A DNA stretch of 64,000 bases from JAGPUQ01 sp041594335. Its GTDB lineage: Bacteria; Pseudomonadota; Gammaproteobacteria; Pseudomonadales; Porticoccaceae. A model generated the notes under the pieces. It was not told the origin of the DNA. It was given only the letters and a program-made list of their open reading frames with translations, and did not search any database. The translations under genes were made by a program, and so were the position numbers. Each line of letters starts with the position of its first letter. Position 1 is the stretch's first letter. Shown here one piece after another: positions 16,489-26,017 of the stretch. The DNA is taken from contig JBFHML010000001.1 in assembly GCA_041594335.1 (NCBI GenBank), positions 1-64,000 on the forward strand, given 5' to 3'.

Positions 16489-17778
16489 ATGACAACCCTC
16501 AGCGCCGCCGCCATCGATGCGCTTGATCGCACTCACCTCTGGCACCCCTACTCCTCATTGAGCGCGCCGCCACCAGCCTACCTGGTGCGCCGCGCCCACG
16601 GGTGTCTACTGGAACTCGACGATGGGCGAACCCTGATCGACGGCATGGCCTCCTGGTGGTGTGCCATTCATGGTTATAACCATCCCACGCTGAATGCCGC
16701 CATCGAGAAGCAACTTGCCGAGATGGCGCATGTGATGTTCGGCGGTATCACCCACGAGCCCGCGGCGCGACTCGCCGCCCAGTTGGTGGCACTGACACCG
16801 GCGCCACTCGACAAGGTGTTCTTGAGCGACTCAGGCTCGGTAAGCGTCGAGGTTGCCATCAAGATGGCGCTACAGTACTGGCAATCCCAAGGGCAAGCGC
16901 AAAAACGCCGCCTCCTGGCGTTGCGTGGTGGCTACCATGGCGACACCTTTGCTGCCATGTCGGTGTGCGATCCCGTGACCGGTATGCACCATTTGTTTTC
17001 CGGGGCACTCGCCGAACAGGTATTCGCCACCCCGCCCGCGGCAACATTCGACGCACCCTGGGACCCGGCCTGGCTCACCGATATCACAGATCAAATGGTC
17101 CGCCATGCAGACGAACTGGCGGCGGTCATTCTCGAGCCCATCGTCCAGGGAGCCGGCGGCATGCGGTTCTACCCTCCGGCCTATTTGCGCGCCGTACGCG
17201 AACTCTGTGACGAGCACGGTGTGCTACTCATCGCCGACGAAATTGCCACAGGCTTTGGCCGTACCGGCAAGCTCTTCGCCTGCGAGTGGGCGGGCATCAG
17301 TCCGGACATTCTCTGCGTCGGCAAGGCCCTCACCGGCGGTTACCTGACCCTGGCCGCCACGCTGTGCAGCGCGCAAGTCGCAGAGGGCATCTGTTCGGGC
17401 AGCGCCGGAGTCTTTATGCACGGGCCCACGTTCATGGGCAATCCACTCGCCTGCGCCGCCGCCAACGCGAGCATCGAGCTGCTGCTCACCTCACCCTGGC
17501 AGGAACGTGTCGCCGCCATCGAACAGCAACTGCGCACCCAGCTCGCACCCTGCGCCGACTTCCCAGGCGTGGCCGAAGTCCGAGTGCTGGGAGCCATCGG
17601 CGTGGTCGAAATGAAGGAGCCGGTAGACCTTGCGGCACTGCAAGCCGAACTGGTCGCTCGCGGCGTCTGGCTGCGCCCCTTCGGCCGGCTGGTCTACCTG
17701 ATGCCTCCGTATGTGATCAGCAGGGAAGAACTCTCTCGCATCACCTCTGCGCTTGGCGAGATTCTCGCCCGTTATTGA
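16489..17778 (+). CDS. bioA: Adenosylmethionine-8-amino-7-oxononanoate aminotransferase
   Basis: 429 aa from the ATG at 16489, giving the MTTLSAAAIDALDRTHLWHP N-terminus typical of BioA; the upstream extension is not protein-like. It is a fold-type I PLP aminotransferase: SWWCAIHGYNHP near 55-66 (substrate Trp pair), GGYHGDT, Asp250 in LIADEIATGFGRTG, PLP Lys279 in CVGKALTGGYL, and HGPTFMGNPLAC. It makes 7,8-diaminopelargonate for biotin. It is a lone bio gene here; the biotin enzyme OadA is nearby. The SD is weak. Confidence 0.95.
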   Translation: MTTLSAAAIDALDRTHLWHPYSSLSAPPPAYLVRRAHGCLLELDDGRTLIDGMASWWCAIHGYNHPTLNAAIEKQLAEMAHVMFGGITHEPAARLAAQLVALTPAPLDKVFLSDSGSVSVEVAIKMALQYWQSQGQAQKRRLLALRGGYHGDTFAAMSVCDPVTGMHHLFSGALAEQVFATPPAATFDAPWDPAWLTDITDQMVRHADELAAVILEPIVQGAGGMRFYPPAYLRAVRELCDEHGVLLIADEIATGFGRTGKLFACEWAGISPDILCVGKALTGGYLTLAATLCSAQVAEGICSGSAGVFMHGPTFMGNPLACAAANASIELLLTSPWQERVAAIEQQLRTQLAPCADFPGVAEVRVLGAIGVVEMKEPVDLAALQAELVARGVWLRPFGRLVYLMPPYVISREELSRITSALGEILARY

Positions 17779-17788
17779 AGCGAATCCC

Positions 17789-18796
17789 TCAGCCGAGCGG
17801 GCGAATGCCCACAGCACGGCGCAACTCAGCCAGCCGGGCAGCGGCCAGGGTACGCGCCTTTTCGGCACCTTCCCGTAACACCGCCTCGATGTGACCAGAG
17901 TCCGCGAGCAAGGCCTCATAGCGCGAGCGCGCCGGGGCCAGCTCATCGTTGACGAGCTCAAACAGGCGCTTCTTAGCTTCTCCCCAGGCAATACCCGCTG
18001 CAAAGGCCGCGCGCATCTCCGCGGTCTGCGCGGGGGATGCAAAGGCGCGCCAGATCTGAAACACGGTCGCATCATCCGGGTCCTTGGGCTCACCCGGCTC
18101 CAGCAGATTGGTCTTGATTCGATTGATGTGCTTACGCAACTGCTTTTCGTCGAGAAACAAGGGAATGGTATTGCCGTAGCTCTTGCTCATCTTGCGACCG
18201 TCGAGGCCCTGCAATACCGCCACGTCGTCGTCCACCACAGCGTCGGGTAAGACGAAATGTTCGCCGTAATGGTGGTTGAAGCGCTGCGCGATGTCCCTGG
18301 CCATTTCAATGTGCTGGATCTGGTCGCGCCCCACCGGAATATGCGTGGCATTGAAGAGCAGGATATCGGCGGCCATCAGCACGGGATAGGAAAATAGGCC
18401 CATGGTGATACCGAAGTCCGGATCCTCTCCAGCGGCCTCGTTTTCCTGTACGACGGCCTTGTAGGCGTGGGCCCGATTCATCAGGCCCTTGGCAGTCATA
18501 CAGGTCAGCAACCAGGTGAGTTCGGGGATTTCGGGGATGTCGGACTGGCGATAGAACACGACCCGCTGCGGATCCAGACCCAGTGCGAGCCATGTGGCGG
18601 CGATCTCTAAGGTGGAGCGGTGGACGAGCTCCGGATCTTGGCATTTGATCAGGGCGTGGTAGTCGGCGAGGAAATAGAAGGATTCCACATCGGTGCGACG
18701 ACTGGCGGCAATGGCGGGGCGGATCGCGCCCACGTAATTTCCCAGATGGGGAACGCCGGTGGTGGTAATGCCGGTGAGAACGCGTTGGTTGGCCAT
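17789..18796 (-). CDS. trpS: Tryptophanyl-tRNA synthetase
   Basis: 335 aa. Class Ic synthetase: LTGITTTGVPHLGNYVGAIRP carries the HIGH motif as PHLGN, and DGRKMSKSYGN carries KMSKS. GRDQIQHIEMARDIAQRFN and YPVLMAADILLF are typical TrpS segments. It charges tRNA-Trp. It is convergent with bioA, 10 bases apart, and divergent from the FMN dehydrogenase gene. Confidence 0.96.
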   Translation of the reverse strand: MANQRVLTGITTTGVPHLGNYVGAIRPAIAASRRTDVESFYFLADYHALIKCQDPELVHRSTLEIAATWLALGLDPQRVVFYRQSDIPEIPELTWLLTCMTAKGLMNRAHAYKAVVQENEAAGEDPDFGITMGLFSYPVLMAADILLFNATHIPVGRDQIQHIEMARDIAQRFNHHYGEHFVLPDAVVDDDVAVLQGLDGRKMSKSYGNTIPLFLDEKQLRKHINRIKTNLLEPGEPKDPDDATVFQIWRAFASPAQTAEMRAAFAAGIAWGEAKKRLFELVNDELAPARSRYEALLADSGHIEAVLREGAEKARTLAAARLAELRRAVGIRPLG

Positions 18797-18885
18797 CGCT
18801 TGGGGGGGTCACTGCCAAGGGGCGCCCATGATAACCGAAGCCGTAGCTGCGCTATGATGGCGCGCAGTTTAGGGATGTCCGAGCC

Positions 18886-20043
18886 ATGCCCGCACTGGCG
18901 CGCTGCTACACCATCGAAGACTTTCGCCGCCGGGCGCAGCGCAAGCTGCCCGCCCCGCTATTTCACTACATCGATGGCGGCGCAGATGACGAAACCACGC
19001 TGCGCAACAACACCGCGGCGTTCGAGCGCTACCGGCTGATCCCCCGGATACTCCAGGATGTCACACACACGGACCTGCGCACCCGCGTCCTGGGCTGTGA
19101 GCTCGACTTGCCTCTGCTGCTCTCGCCCACGGGCATGTCGCGGTTCTTTCACCACACGGGGGAGCTGGCCGTGGCCCGGGCCGCGGCGCGCTTCGGCACC
19201 CTCTATTCGCTGTCGACCGTGGCCACCACCAGCATCGAGGACGTTGCGAACGCCTATCCAGGTCCTAAATTGTTTCAGCTCTACGTGTTGCGCGATCCCG
19301 GCATTAACGACGAACTCATCGATCGCTGTGCGGCGGCCGGTTTTCGCGCGCTCTGCCTCACGGTGGATACCGTGGTGCAGGGCAATCGCGAGCGCGATCT
19401 GCGCACCGGCATGACGGTGCCGCCGGCACTATCCGCGAAAAGTTTCGCCAGCTTTTTCGCGCGCCCCCGATGGTGCTACCGATTTCTGAGTTCGCCGCGC
19501 CTGCAGATGGCCAATGTAGCCCACCGTATCGCCGAGGGCAGTGCTCACGTCAGCTCGTTGGCCAGTTATATCAACGGCCAGTTCGACCGCGCGCTGAACT
19601 GGCAGGCCGCAGAGCGCATCCGCGCCCGCTGGCCGGGTCCATTTGCCATTAAGGGCGTGCTCAGCGTCGAAGATGCGCGGCGTGCGGCAGATATCGGCGC
19701 AAGCGCAGTGATCGTCTCCAACCACGGCGGGCGTCAGCTCGATGGCGTACCCGCACCCGTGGAAATGATCGGCGAGATCGCCGATGCAGTCGGCGATCGG
19801 GTGGAAATCATCCTCGATGGCGGCGTGCGCCGCGGCAGCCATGTGCTACGTGCACTCGCGCTCGGCGCGACCGCTTGCATGATCGGACGACCCTATCTCT
19901 ATGGGCTGGCTGCCGGAGGGCAAGCCGGGGTCGAGCGGGTGCTGTCCCTGTTGCGCGCGGAAATCGAGCGCAACCTGATCCTCGCCGGCCGCCCACGCCT
20001 CGGCGACATCGACCGGAGTTTGATTCGTGGCGATCTCGGCTGA
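18886..20043 (+). CDS. FMN-dependent alpha-hydroxy-acid dehydrogenase (LldD-like)
   Basis: 385 aa. (S)-2-hydroxy-acid oxidase/dehydrogenase family: FHYIDGGADDETTLRNN at the N-terminus, PLLLSPTG, YSLSTVATTSIEDV, QLYVLRDPG, the active-site signature SNHGGRQLDG with His280 and Arg283, Lys256 near FMN, and a phosphate-binding DGGVRRGSHVLRALALGA. It oxidises L-lactate, mandelate or a similar 2-hydroxy acid to the keto acid. A TATGAT -10-like hexamer at 18853-18858 precedes it. It is convergent with a GlcD/GlcF-like pair, so the block may handle both enantiomers; substrate unknown. Confidence 0.88.
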   Translation: MPALARCYTIEDFRRRAQRKLPAPLFHYIDGGADDETTLRNNTAAFERYRLIPRILQDVTHTDLRTRVLGCELDLPLLLSPTGMSRFFHHTGELAVARAAARFGTLYSLSTVATTSIEDVANAYPGPKLFQLYVLRDPGINDELIDRCAAAGFRALCLTVDTVVQGNRERDLRTGMTVPPALSAKSFASFFARPRWCYRFLSSPRLQMANVAHRIAEGSAHVSSLASYINGQFDRALNWQAAERIRARWPGPFAIKGVLSVEDARRAADIGASAVIVSNHGGRQLDGVPAPVEMIGEIADAVGDRVEIILDGGVRRGSHVLRALALGATACMIGRPYLYGLAAGGQAGVERVLSLLRAEIERNLILAGRPRLGDIDRSLIRGDLG

Positions 20044-20065
20044 CTCGTGGCTGCCGCACCCGCGC

Positions 20066-21478
20066 TCAGGCGCCCAGCCCCAGGTCACCCGGTGAGAGAA
20101 TGCCGCGAGGATCGAGCTCCCGCTTGATTCGCCGAAGCAGCTCGGCATAGGCCGTAAACCCCTGAACCTGCCGAGCCCATATCTTGCCGGTCTTGTAGGG
20201 CACACAACCCGCCTCTACCAGCGCTTGGGCACATTCCTCCATAGCCGCCACTGCACCCTCCCACTGCGCGGCCTCGTCGTAGAAGGCCAACGCCCCACCG
20301 TGGAGCCCGCGCCGGCACATCACCACTGCGGCACCCAAGGGATACTGCGGATAACTCTGCCGCTGGCGATTCATCACCTCCATGAAGGCGCCGAGCCGGT
20401 CGGTGGGCATCGAGGACATGAGAATGGCACAGCGCGAGATGGCAAAAAATCCGGCAAAGGAATACCAGTAGATTTCATCGGTCCGCAGGCGCCGAAAATA
20501 GGCTTCATTGAAGTCCGGAAAGGGCGCGCCACCGCTGCCCGCGGCGATCCGCGCGATCCGTTCTTCATCTTCCCGTACCCGATCGGCCTCGCCGCGGTAA
20601 TCCACCGCGAGTGCAAACTGGGGTAAGGGTCCTTCCGCCTTCTCCGGAAATACCTGCGCGATACGCGTCTTGATGGTGGCGGCCTCGTAGGCGCCCGCAT
20701 ACCAGATGTTACTCACCAGCTCACGGCGCTGGATCTCCTGGATGCAGCGCTGCACACCCTGGGCATCGGCAAAGCCATAGCAGTTCGTCTGGCGATGCGC
20801 TGGCAACGGGTGCAACCACAGCGCCAACGCCACGACCACGCCCAAAGTGCCGTCGGCGCCAAGAAACAATCCGGTCAGGTCCGGGCCGATACAATAGCGC
20901 TGGAAATAACCCGCCTGCGGCGAAGCCGCAGAGCCGGTCTTGACCCGTTGACCATCGGCGAGCACCACCTCAACACCGGCGACTTGGTCTCCGAAACTCT
21001 GGAACTGCGGCGAGCCCGTGCCCAGCGCGTGGGCAGAGAGCGCCCCGCCCACGGTGGCGGTAGGCGCGGTCGAAGGGACCACGCCGATGGTCTGACCGTG
21101 GGGTCTGAGGGCCGAGAGCAGCGCGCCGAACCGCACACCGGGCTCGCAGACCACAATGCCACGATCCAAATCGATCTCCAGAATACGGTCGAGGCCCGCC
21201 AAATCGAGCACGATACCGCCCGCGTGCGGATTCACCCCGCCGGCATACATGGTCGCGCCACCACGGGCGTATACCGGAATTCGGCCCCGATGCGCACGCC
21301 GCAGCACCTCGACCACGGCCTCCGCATTATCCGGCCGCACCACGGCCTCCGGTCTACCCGGCGCCACGGCGGAGGTATCGCGCCGATAAGGCACCAAATC
21401 GACAGGATCGGTTAACAAGGTGGCGTCGACAAAAGTACCCAAGGACACCAACCCGGCTTCGGTTTCCGGCGTACTCAT
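20066..21478 (-). CDS. FAD-linked oxidase (GlcD/D-2-hydroxyacid dehydrogenase type)
   Basis: 470 aa from the ATG at 21478 (SD GAGAGGG); a longer frame upstream lies inside the preceding gene and is not protein-like. A PCMH/VAO-type FAD domain is present: RPDNAEAVVEVLRRAH, PVYARGGATMYAGG, GIVVCEPGVRFGALL, GVVPSTAPTATVGGALSAHALGTGS and LFLGADGTLGVV. The C-terminal oxidase domain ends KRELDPRGILSPGDLGL. It likely oxidises a D-2-hydroxy acid with electrons passing to the Fe-S partner encoded just upstream. Its start overlaps that gene's stop (ATGA). The GlcE-like subunit of glycolate oxidase is absent. Confidence 0.85.
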   Translation of the reverse strand: MSTPETEAGLVSLGTFVDATLLTDPVDLVPYRRDTSAVAPGRPEAVVRPDNAEAVVEVLRRAHRGRIPVYARGGATMYAGGVNPHAGGIVLDLAGLDRILEIDLDRGIVVCEPGVRFGALLSALRPHGQTIGVVPSTAPTATVGGALSAHALGTGSPQFQSFGDQVAGVEVVLADGQRVKTGSAASPQAGYFQRYCIGPDLTGLFLGADGTLGVVVALALWLHPLPAHRQTNCYGFADAQGVQRCIQEIQRRELVSNIWYAGAYEAATIKTRIAQVFPEKAEGPLPQFALAVDYRGEADRVREDEERIARIAAGSGGAPFPDFNEAYFRRLRTDEIYWYSFAGFFAISRCAILMSSMPTDRLGAFMEVMNRQRQSYPQYPLGAAVVMCRRGLHGGALAFYDEAAQWEGAVAAMEECAQALVEAGCVPYKTGKIWARQVQGFTAYAELLRRIKRELDPRGILSPGDLGLGA

Positions 21479-22650
21479 CCCTCTCCCCCCGCTATCACAA
21501 AATGCTGGGTGATGAACTCCGCCACCCCGTACACCGGTGGATCTCCGGCGACGCGCGCGGCCGCAAACTGGGCCACACAACGCGGATCCACCGAAACCAG
21601 TGCCTGCGCTCCGGAAATTTCCCGGATCCGCGCGCGCGCCATGGCGCGGCTCGACTCCGGCTGCATGGCGGCCATCCCTCCCGCCGCCCCGCAGCACAGA
21701 CGGTACGGGGATGCGGTATCACCGATCACCTCGACGCCAAGCGCAGTGAGCAAGTCGTGTAGCGCCTGATGATCGTCCTCCCTTCCGGCCCGCGCCGCCT
21801 GGGTGACCTGGCAGCTCTCGAGACAAGCAACCCTGGGCAGATCCCCGTGCGCCTTCGGCCGCACTCGCCGATCGCGCAACGCCTCGGCGAGCCAGGCCAC
21901 AAAAGATCGATGGCGCTCGACACCGGCGAAGGTGTTGGCACATTCACAGCCGGAAGTTAACAGGAAGTCATAGCTGCGCTCGGCCAGGCGCGCCTCGAGC
22001 AATCCGCCTTGGCGCTTGGCGTCTTCGGCCATGCCCAATTCGCGTAACGGCGCCCCGCAACAGCGATCGGCATCGCCCAACAGCTGGACGCCGACGCCCG
22101 CTGCTTCGAGCAACGCAACCACCGCTCGCGCCTCCGCCGGCCGCCCGTGGGCCGCCGCACATCCCGGCAGATACAACGCCTCACCCTGTGTCAGGCTCGG
22201 GAGCGCATCGCGCCATCCATAGCGGTCGCCAAAGGGCGCACCCGCCGGATTCTGCTCCGCTGCGACATGCGCACGAATTGCCGCCGCCGTCTCGGGTACG
22301 ACGCCGCGGTCACTCAGCTCCCGACGCAGGGCACGGTTGACCTGCATCGGGCGCAGCCCAATGGGGCAGATTCGCTCACAGTTGCCACATCCGGTGCAGC
22401 TGAACACCCGTTCCGTCAAAGCGGGCAGTGGCAAGGACTCGCCCTCCACCCAGGCGCGCGCCAGCTTCAGATAACCCTGGCCAGAATAGCTCAACGCCGG
22501 CGAGTGCGACCGCAAGGTCGCGCAGACGTGGTCGATGCCCCGCTCTTCCCAGACCGCCTCCGCACAATAACCGCAATCCGAACAGTGATAGAGATCTTTC
22601 AAAAACTCGGTCAGATGAGGCTGCGTTTCCTTGCCTCCCATTGTCGCCAT
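21475..22650 (-). CDS. Fe-S oxidoreductase with two CCG domains (GlcF/GlpC-like)
   Basis: 391 aa. An N-terminal dicluster ferredoxin region is followed by two CCG (DUF224) domains. The second cluster is canonical (CTGCGNCERICP, Cys 85/88/91/95). The first has CSDCGYC (23/26/29) but then AEAVW instead of xxxCP, with the next Cys at 43. The CCG domains are LPGCAAAHG...DRCCGAPLRE and ACLESCQVT...RLCCGAAGG...DPRC. Such subunits bind a catalytic or electron-transfer [4Fe-4S] cluster and pass electrons to quinone. Translationally coupled to the FAD oxidase downstream. SD AGAGGG before ATG 22650. Confidence 0.85.
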   Translation of the reverse strand: MATMGGKETQPHLTEFLKDLYHCSDCGYCAEAVWEERGIDHVCATLRSHSPALSYSGQGYLKLARAWVEGESLPLPALTERVFSCTGCGNCERICPIGLRPMQVNRALRRELSDRGVVPETAAAIRAHVAAEQNPAGAPFGDRYGWRDALPSLTQGEALYLPGCAAAHGRPAEARAVVALLEAAGVGVQLLGDADRCCGAPLRELGMAEDAKRQGGLLEARLAERSYDFLLTSGCECANTFAGVERHRSFVAWLAEALRDRRVRPKAHGDLPRVACLESCQVTQAARAGREDDHQALHDLLTALGVEVIGDTASPYRLCCGAAGGMAAMQPESSRAMARARIREISGAQALVSVDPRCVAQFAAARVAGDPPVYGVAEFITQHFVIAGGEG

Positions 22651-22707
22651 GGTTCGCGCCCTCTAGTCATTATTTTGGCGTCAGCTAAACAGCTACGGCC
22701 GCGGCCC

Positions 22708-23691
22708 TCAGTAGAGGGCCACGATGCGTAGCGGGGTGCCAGTTGCACCACGATACTTAGTCGGCAACATCAGAATAGTCGACCGATAGCGCCCGCTGGC
22801 GGCCAACTCGGCACTATTTACATTTTCGATGATGTAGATCCCTTCATTGACCAGCAGATGCTGATGCACAGGGAAAATGACCCCCGGCTCTTCGCCGGGC
22901 ACGACTTCCAACGTCATGTTGTCGGCACCAATTGCCACCGCCTTGCGGGCGGCAAGCCACTTGGACGCAGCGAGCCCGATACCGGGACCGGTCATGGCGT
23001 AGTGCTGTGGATCGGCGGTGAAGTTCTTACCCCAGCCCGTGTGAATAATGACGATCGCGCCTTCGGGCAATTCCGTCTCCTGCCGGTCCAACGCACCTTG
23101 CAGATCTTCGGGCGTGATTGCGTAACCGGCCTCAAGTGCCTCGACATTCTTGTAGGCCGCGACATCGATCAACACCCCCGGCGCGATGAAGGCTGGAGAC
23201 TGATCGATGCCAAAACGGTTGAGCCCCGTGTCGGAAGCGGCCGCCTCACGATCCAGGCCGTTGTAGAGTTCTGCGCCGATGGTGACATGACCGAGCGCAT
23301 CGATATGGGTGCTGACGTGGGTAGTCATTTCAATGCGTTCCAGATAGAAACCCACTTGGTTGGTAGCACCCATATGCTCAGCAAGCATCTTTTCCATGTT
23401 TTTCGAAGTGCGCGCCAGCGTCATCACATAGGGTGTCTGCACGCCGGGAATATAAGGCGCACCCATGGCTACGTCGTGGGACAACTCGATCACCTTGCCC
23501 TGCTCAACGGCCCCCAGTGCCGCCTTGATACTATCGGCCGTGATGCGATTGCCTGCGCCGAGCACGTCATCCTTTCCCCAGGGCCAATGGGACTGGCCCA
23601 AATCGGCCGCCGACGCATGCACGGCACCACCACCCACCAACGCCGCGATTAAACCCGCGCGCAACACTGCACCCACGATAGCTTGTCGCAT
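22708..23691 (-). CDS. Exported cyclase-family (kynurenine-formamidase-like) hydrolase
   Basis: 327 aa from the ATG at 23691, which has GGGGGAG at good spacing; a TTG two codons earlier abuts the SD. The signal peptide is LRAGLIAALVGGGAVHASAAD. The PF04199 cyclase motif HxxTHxDxxxH is present as HVSTHIDALGH near residue 127, followed by ELYNGL, IIHTGWG and a late VHQHLLVNEGIYIIENVN block. Members hydrolyse formamides, cyclic imides or lactones with Zn or Mn. Export to the periplasm is unusual for a tryptophan-catabolic KynB, so a different substrate is likely. Neighbours are flavin oxidases and a GlcG-like protein. Confidence 0.85.
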   Translation of the reverse strand: MRQAIVGAVLRAGLIAALVGGGAVHASAADLGQSHWPWGKDDVLGAGNRITADSIKAALGAVEQGKVIELSHDVAMGAPYIPGVQTPYVMTLARTSKNMEKMLAEHMGATNQVGFYLERIEMTTHVSTHIDALGHVTIGAELYNGLDREAAASDTGLNRFGIDQSPAFIAPGVLIDVAAYKNVEALEAGYAITPEDLQGALDRQETELPEGAIVIIHTGWGKNFTADPQHYAMTGPGIGLAASKWLAARKAVAIGADNMTLEVVPGEEPGVIFPVHQHLLVNEGIYIIENVNSAELAASGRYRSTILMLPTKYRGATGTPLRIVALY

Positions 23692-23783
23692 GTTCAACTC
23701 CCCCTTGACTTGGTTCTTACTGCGAAGTCACCAACACTGCCGGCGAGCGAGACGTTCCCCGGCGGTTGGCGTGGCGGCGCGGA

Positions 23784-24227
23784 TTATTTTTTCTGCGCCA
23801 ACGGATCGGCGAAATCCGTCTTGAAGCCGAGTTTGCGCATGCCCACCAGACAGCACTCGACATCCTCCTCGATGGACCCCCCGCTGGCGCCGATGCCACC
23901 AATCAAATCGCCCTGTTCGTCAAAGATCGGAAAGCCACCGGCAACGATGCAGAAACGCTCGTCGGTATGTTGCAGGCCGTAGCCAAAGGCGCCGGGCAAC
24001 ATCAGCTCCCGCACCATACTGGTGGGCCGCTGCAGGGCCACCGCGGTCCAGGCCTTCTTCTCCGCGATCGGCGGGTTAGCGATGCGGCCTTTCTCGGGAC
24101 GCAACATACCGCGCAGGTGCCCCCCGAAATCGACCACGGCAACACTGCTGGGGCGCCCCTGCGACTGGGCATAGGCGACACCCTCCTGAAGCAAGGTTTC
24201 GACTTCTGCTAGCGTCAGCTCTCTCAT
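23784..24227 (-). CDS. GlcG/HbpS family (DUF336) protein
   Basis: 147 aa from the ATG at 24227 (GGGAGG 7 bases upstream). Typical of the GlcG/HbpS fold: SSVAVVDFGGHLRGMLR, IAEKKAWTAVALQRPT, and the closing GGFPIFDEQGDLIGGIGASGGSIEEDVE. HbpS binds haem in Streptomyces; GlcG is encoded in glycolate-oxidase operons, function unsettled. Its position here beside a GlcD-like/GlcF-like pair repeats that association. Same strand as the cyclase gene, 92 bases upstream of it. Confidence 0.85.
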   Translation of the reverse strand: MRELTLAEVETLLQEGVAYAQSQGRPSSVAVVDFGGHLRGMLRPEKGRIANPPIAEKKAWTAVALQRPTSMVRELMLPGAFGYGLQHTDERFCIVAGGFPIFDEQGDLIGGIGASGGSIEEDVECCLVGMRKLGFKTDFADPLAQKK

Positions 24228-24470
24228 CACTTTCCCTCCCTTGGTGAACTACGAATGGTGCGGGGCTACCACCACGGGCCACCCCAGAACCGCGTACGGC
24301 CGACCATACGACGGGATGGTAGACTAATCAACGGTTGGCCGTCGGAGTTCATCTGCGCTCGATGCGGAGGGGCGGAGTCACCGCGCGGGAAGCGCCTATC
24401 GCAACCCCGCACCGAGACGACCAGCACGGTACGAGAACCACTGCGTGTCCAACCTCAGGGGGAACAGACC

Positions 24471-25994
24471 ATGACCCATCCGACCTCAGGGCACCGCCCC
24501 GATGTCATCGTCATCGGCAGCGGCTTCGGCGGCTCGGTATGCGCTGCGCGTCTTGCGGAAGCGGGGCACAACGTCACCCTGCTCGAACGCGGCCCCTGGC
24601 GGGACACCGTACCCGTACGCTCCATGGGCATCGCCAGGCGCACCCCTTTCCCGCGCGGCAACAAACTGTTCACGCGCTCGCTGTGGGGTATCGGCGGCAA
24701 CTGGCTGCCGGGTCGGGTCCGCCTCAACAAACGAGGCCTTTACGAATTGTTTCTCGGCCGAGGCACTCGGGTCGTGTGCTCCTCTGGGGTCGGTGGCGGC
24801 AGCCACGTCTATTCGGCCTCCCACGTCCGCCCACTCGTGGCGCAGTACTGGGAGGGGCACCATCCGGATATTTCCGATGCGCTGATGGCCCCTTACTACG
24901 ACGCTGTCCTGAAACGCCTAGGCTCAATCACCCCGACGCCAGAACTGGGGATTCCCAACACCTCGGCGTCTCGGTTTCGGGACTCCGAGCACTTGGAAGC
25001 CGCCAAGCCGCCACCGGACCCGCGCCTGGGCTATCTGCTGCCCAAGGATCCAGCCCGCCCTCAGCGCACCGTGGACGAACGCGGCATCGAGCGCTGCGAA
25101 GTCGACTACGAGGCCAATGACGAAGGGTTTCTCGGCTCCCCAGGAGGTGGGAAAACCACCTTGGATGTTGCCTATTTGGCGCCGGCGCTGCACCAGGGTC
25201 TGGAAATCAAGGACCTCTGTGAAGTTCGCGCCATCATCCGCCAGCACTATGGAACGTCCCGCTATCGGATCGAATACATCGATCACACCACCGGCCAAAG
25301 CGCGTCGCTGGAAGCCGATCATGTGGTGTTGGCCGCCGGCACACTCAACACCCTGCGGATCTTGCTCCACAGTCGGGAGATCGCGGGACTCGCCGGCATG
25401 CCCCAGCTCGGTCAGCGCTACGGAACCAATGGCGACTACCTGGGCTTTTGGGACTACAACGACCCGAACGTCGACCAGACCCGCGGCCTGCCCACCACTG
25501 GTGGCGTGCAACTTCGCGGCGACGCCGATCCCCCCATGATCGGCGGCGGCGGTTTCCCCTCGGTCGACAGCTATCCATTGCCACGGCGGCTTCGCGAGCG
25601 CATCAAGCGCGCCGCCTTCATCGCCGGACTCGGCGAGGATGAAATGAACGGCAGGGTGCGCATGAAAGCCGGTCGACTGCAGATTGTCTACGACTGGGAG
25701 GAGAGCCCCGTCTTCGCCCGTATCCGCGCCATGTTCGACGAGATCGGCAGGCGCACCGGGCGCAAAATCTATGCGCCTCGCGTCCCCATTACCGTACACC
25801 CGACGGGTGGCGCCTGTCTGGGCCGCGATCGTGACTGCGGCGTGGTCGGCGCCAATGGCGAGGTGTTCGACAATCCGGGGCTCTATGTGGCCGACGCCGC
25901 GGCCCTGCCGCGGTCCCCTGGCGGACCGCCGTCGATCACCATCGCCGCTTGGGCGGAACATATCGCCAAGGGATTCGGTAGCCGTACCCGCTAA
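24471..25994 (+). CDS. GMC oxidoreductase, cholesterol-oxidase-like
   Basis: 507 aa from the ATG at 24471 (AGGGGGAA SD). A Rossmann FAD site is present at the N-terminus (DVIVIGSGFGGSVCAARLAE, then LLERG). GVGGGSHVYSASHVRP is characteristic of the cholesterol-oxidase branch of GMC flavoproteins. Later blocks are VVLAAGTLNTLRILL and the C-terminal ITVHPTGGACLGRD (active-site His region), GLYVADAAALPRSPGGPPSITI. It probably oxidises a sterol-like or long hydrophobic alcohol using O2 or another acceptor. No Tat or Sec signal is visible. Substrate is not shown by the sequence. Confidence 0.85.
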   Translation: MTHPTSGHRPDVIVIGSGFGGSVCAARLAEAGHNVTLLERGPWRDTVPVRSMGIARRTPFPRGNKLFTRSLWGIGGNWLPGRVRLNKRGLYELFLGRGTRVVCSSGVGGGSHVYSASHVRPLVAQYWEGHHPDISDALMAPYYDAVLKRLGSITPTPELGIPNTSASRFRDSEHLEAAKPPPDPRLGYLLPKDPARPQRTVDERGIERCEVDYEANDEGFLGSPGGGKTTLDVAYLAPALHQGLEIKDLCEVRAIIRQHYGTSRYRIEYIDHTTGQSASLEADHVVLAAGTLNTLRILLHSREIAGLAGMPQLGQRYGTNGDYLGFWDYNDPNVDQTRGLPTTGGVQLRGDADPPMIGGGGFPSVDSYPLPRRLRERIKRAAFIAGLGEDEMNGRVRMKAGRLQIVYDWEESPVFARIRAMFDEIGRRTGRKIYAPRVPITVHPTGGACLGRDRDCGVVGANGEVFDNPGLYVADAAALPRSPGGPPSITIAAWAEHIAKGFGSRTR

Positions 25995-26017
25995 TCCGGC
26001 AACAACCGGCGCGCACG

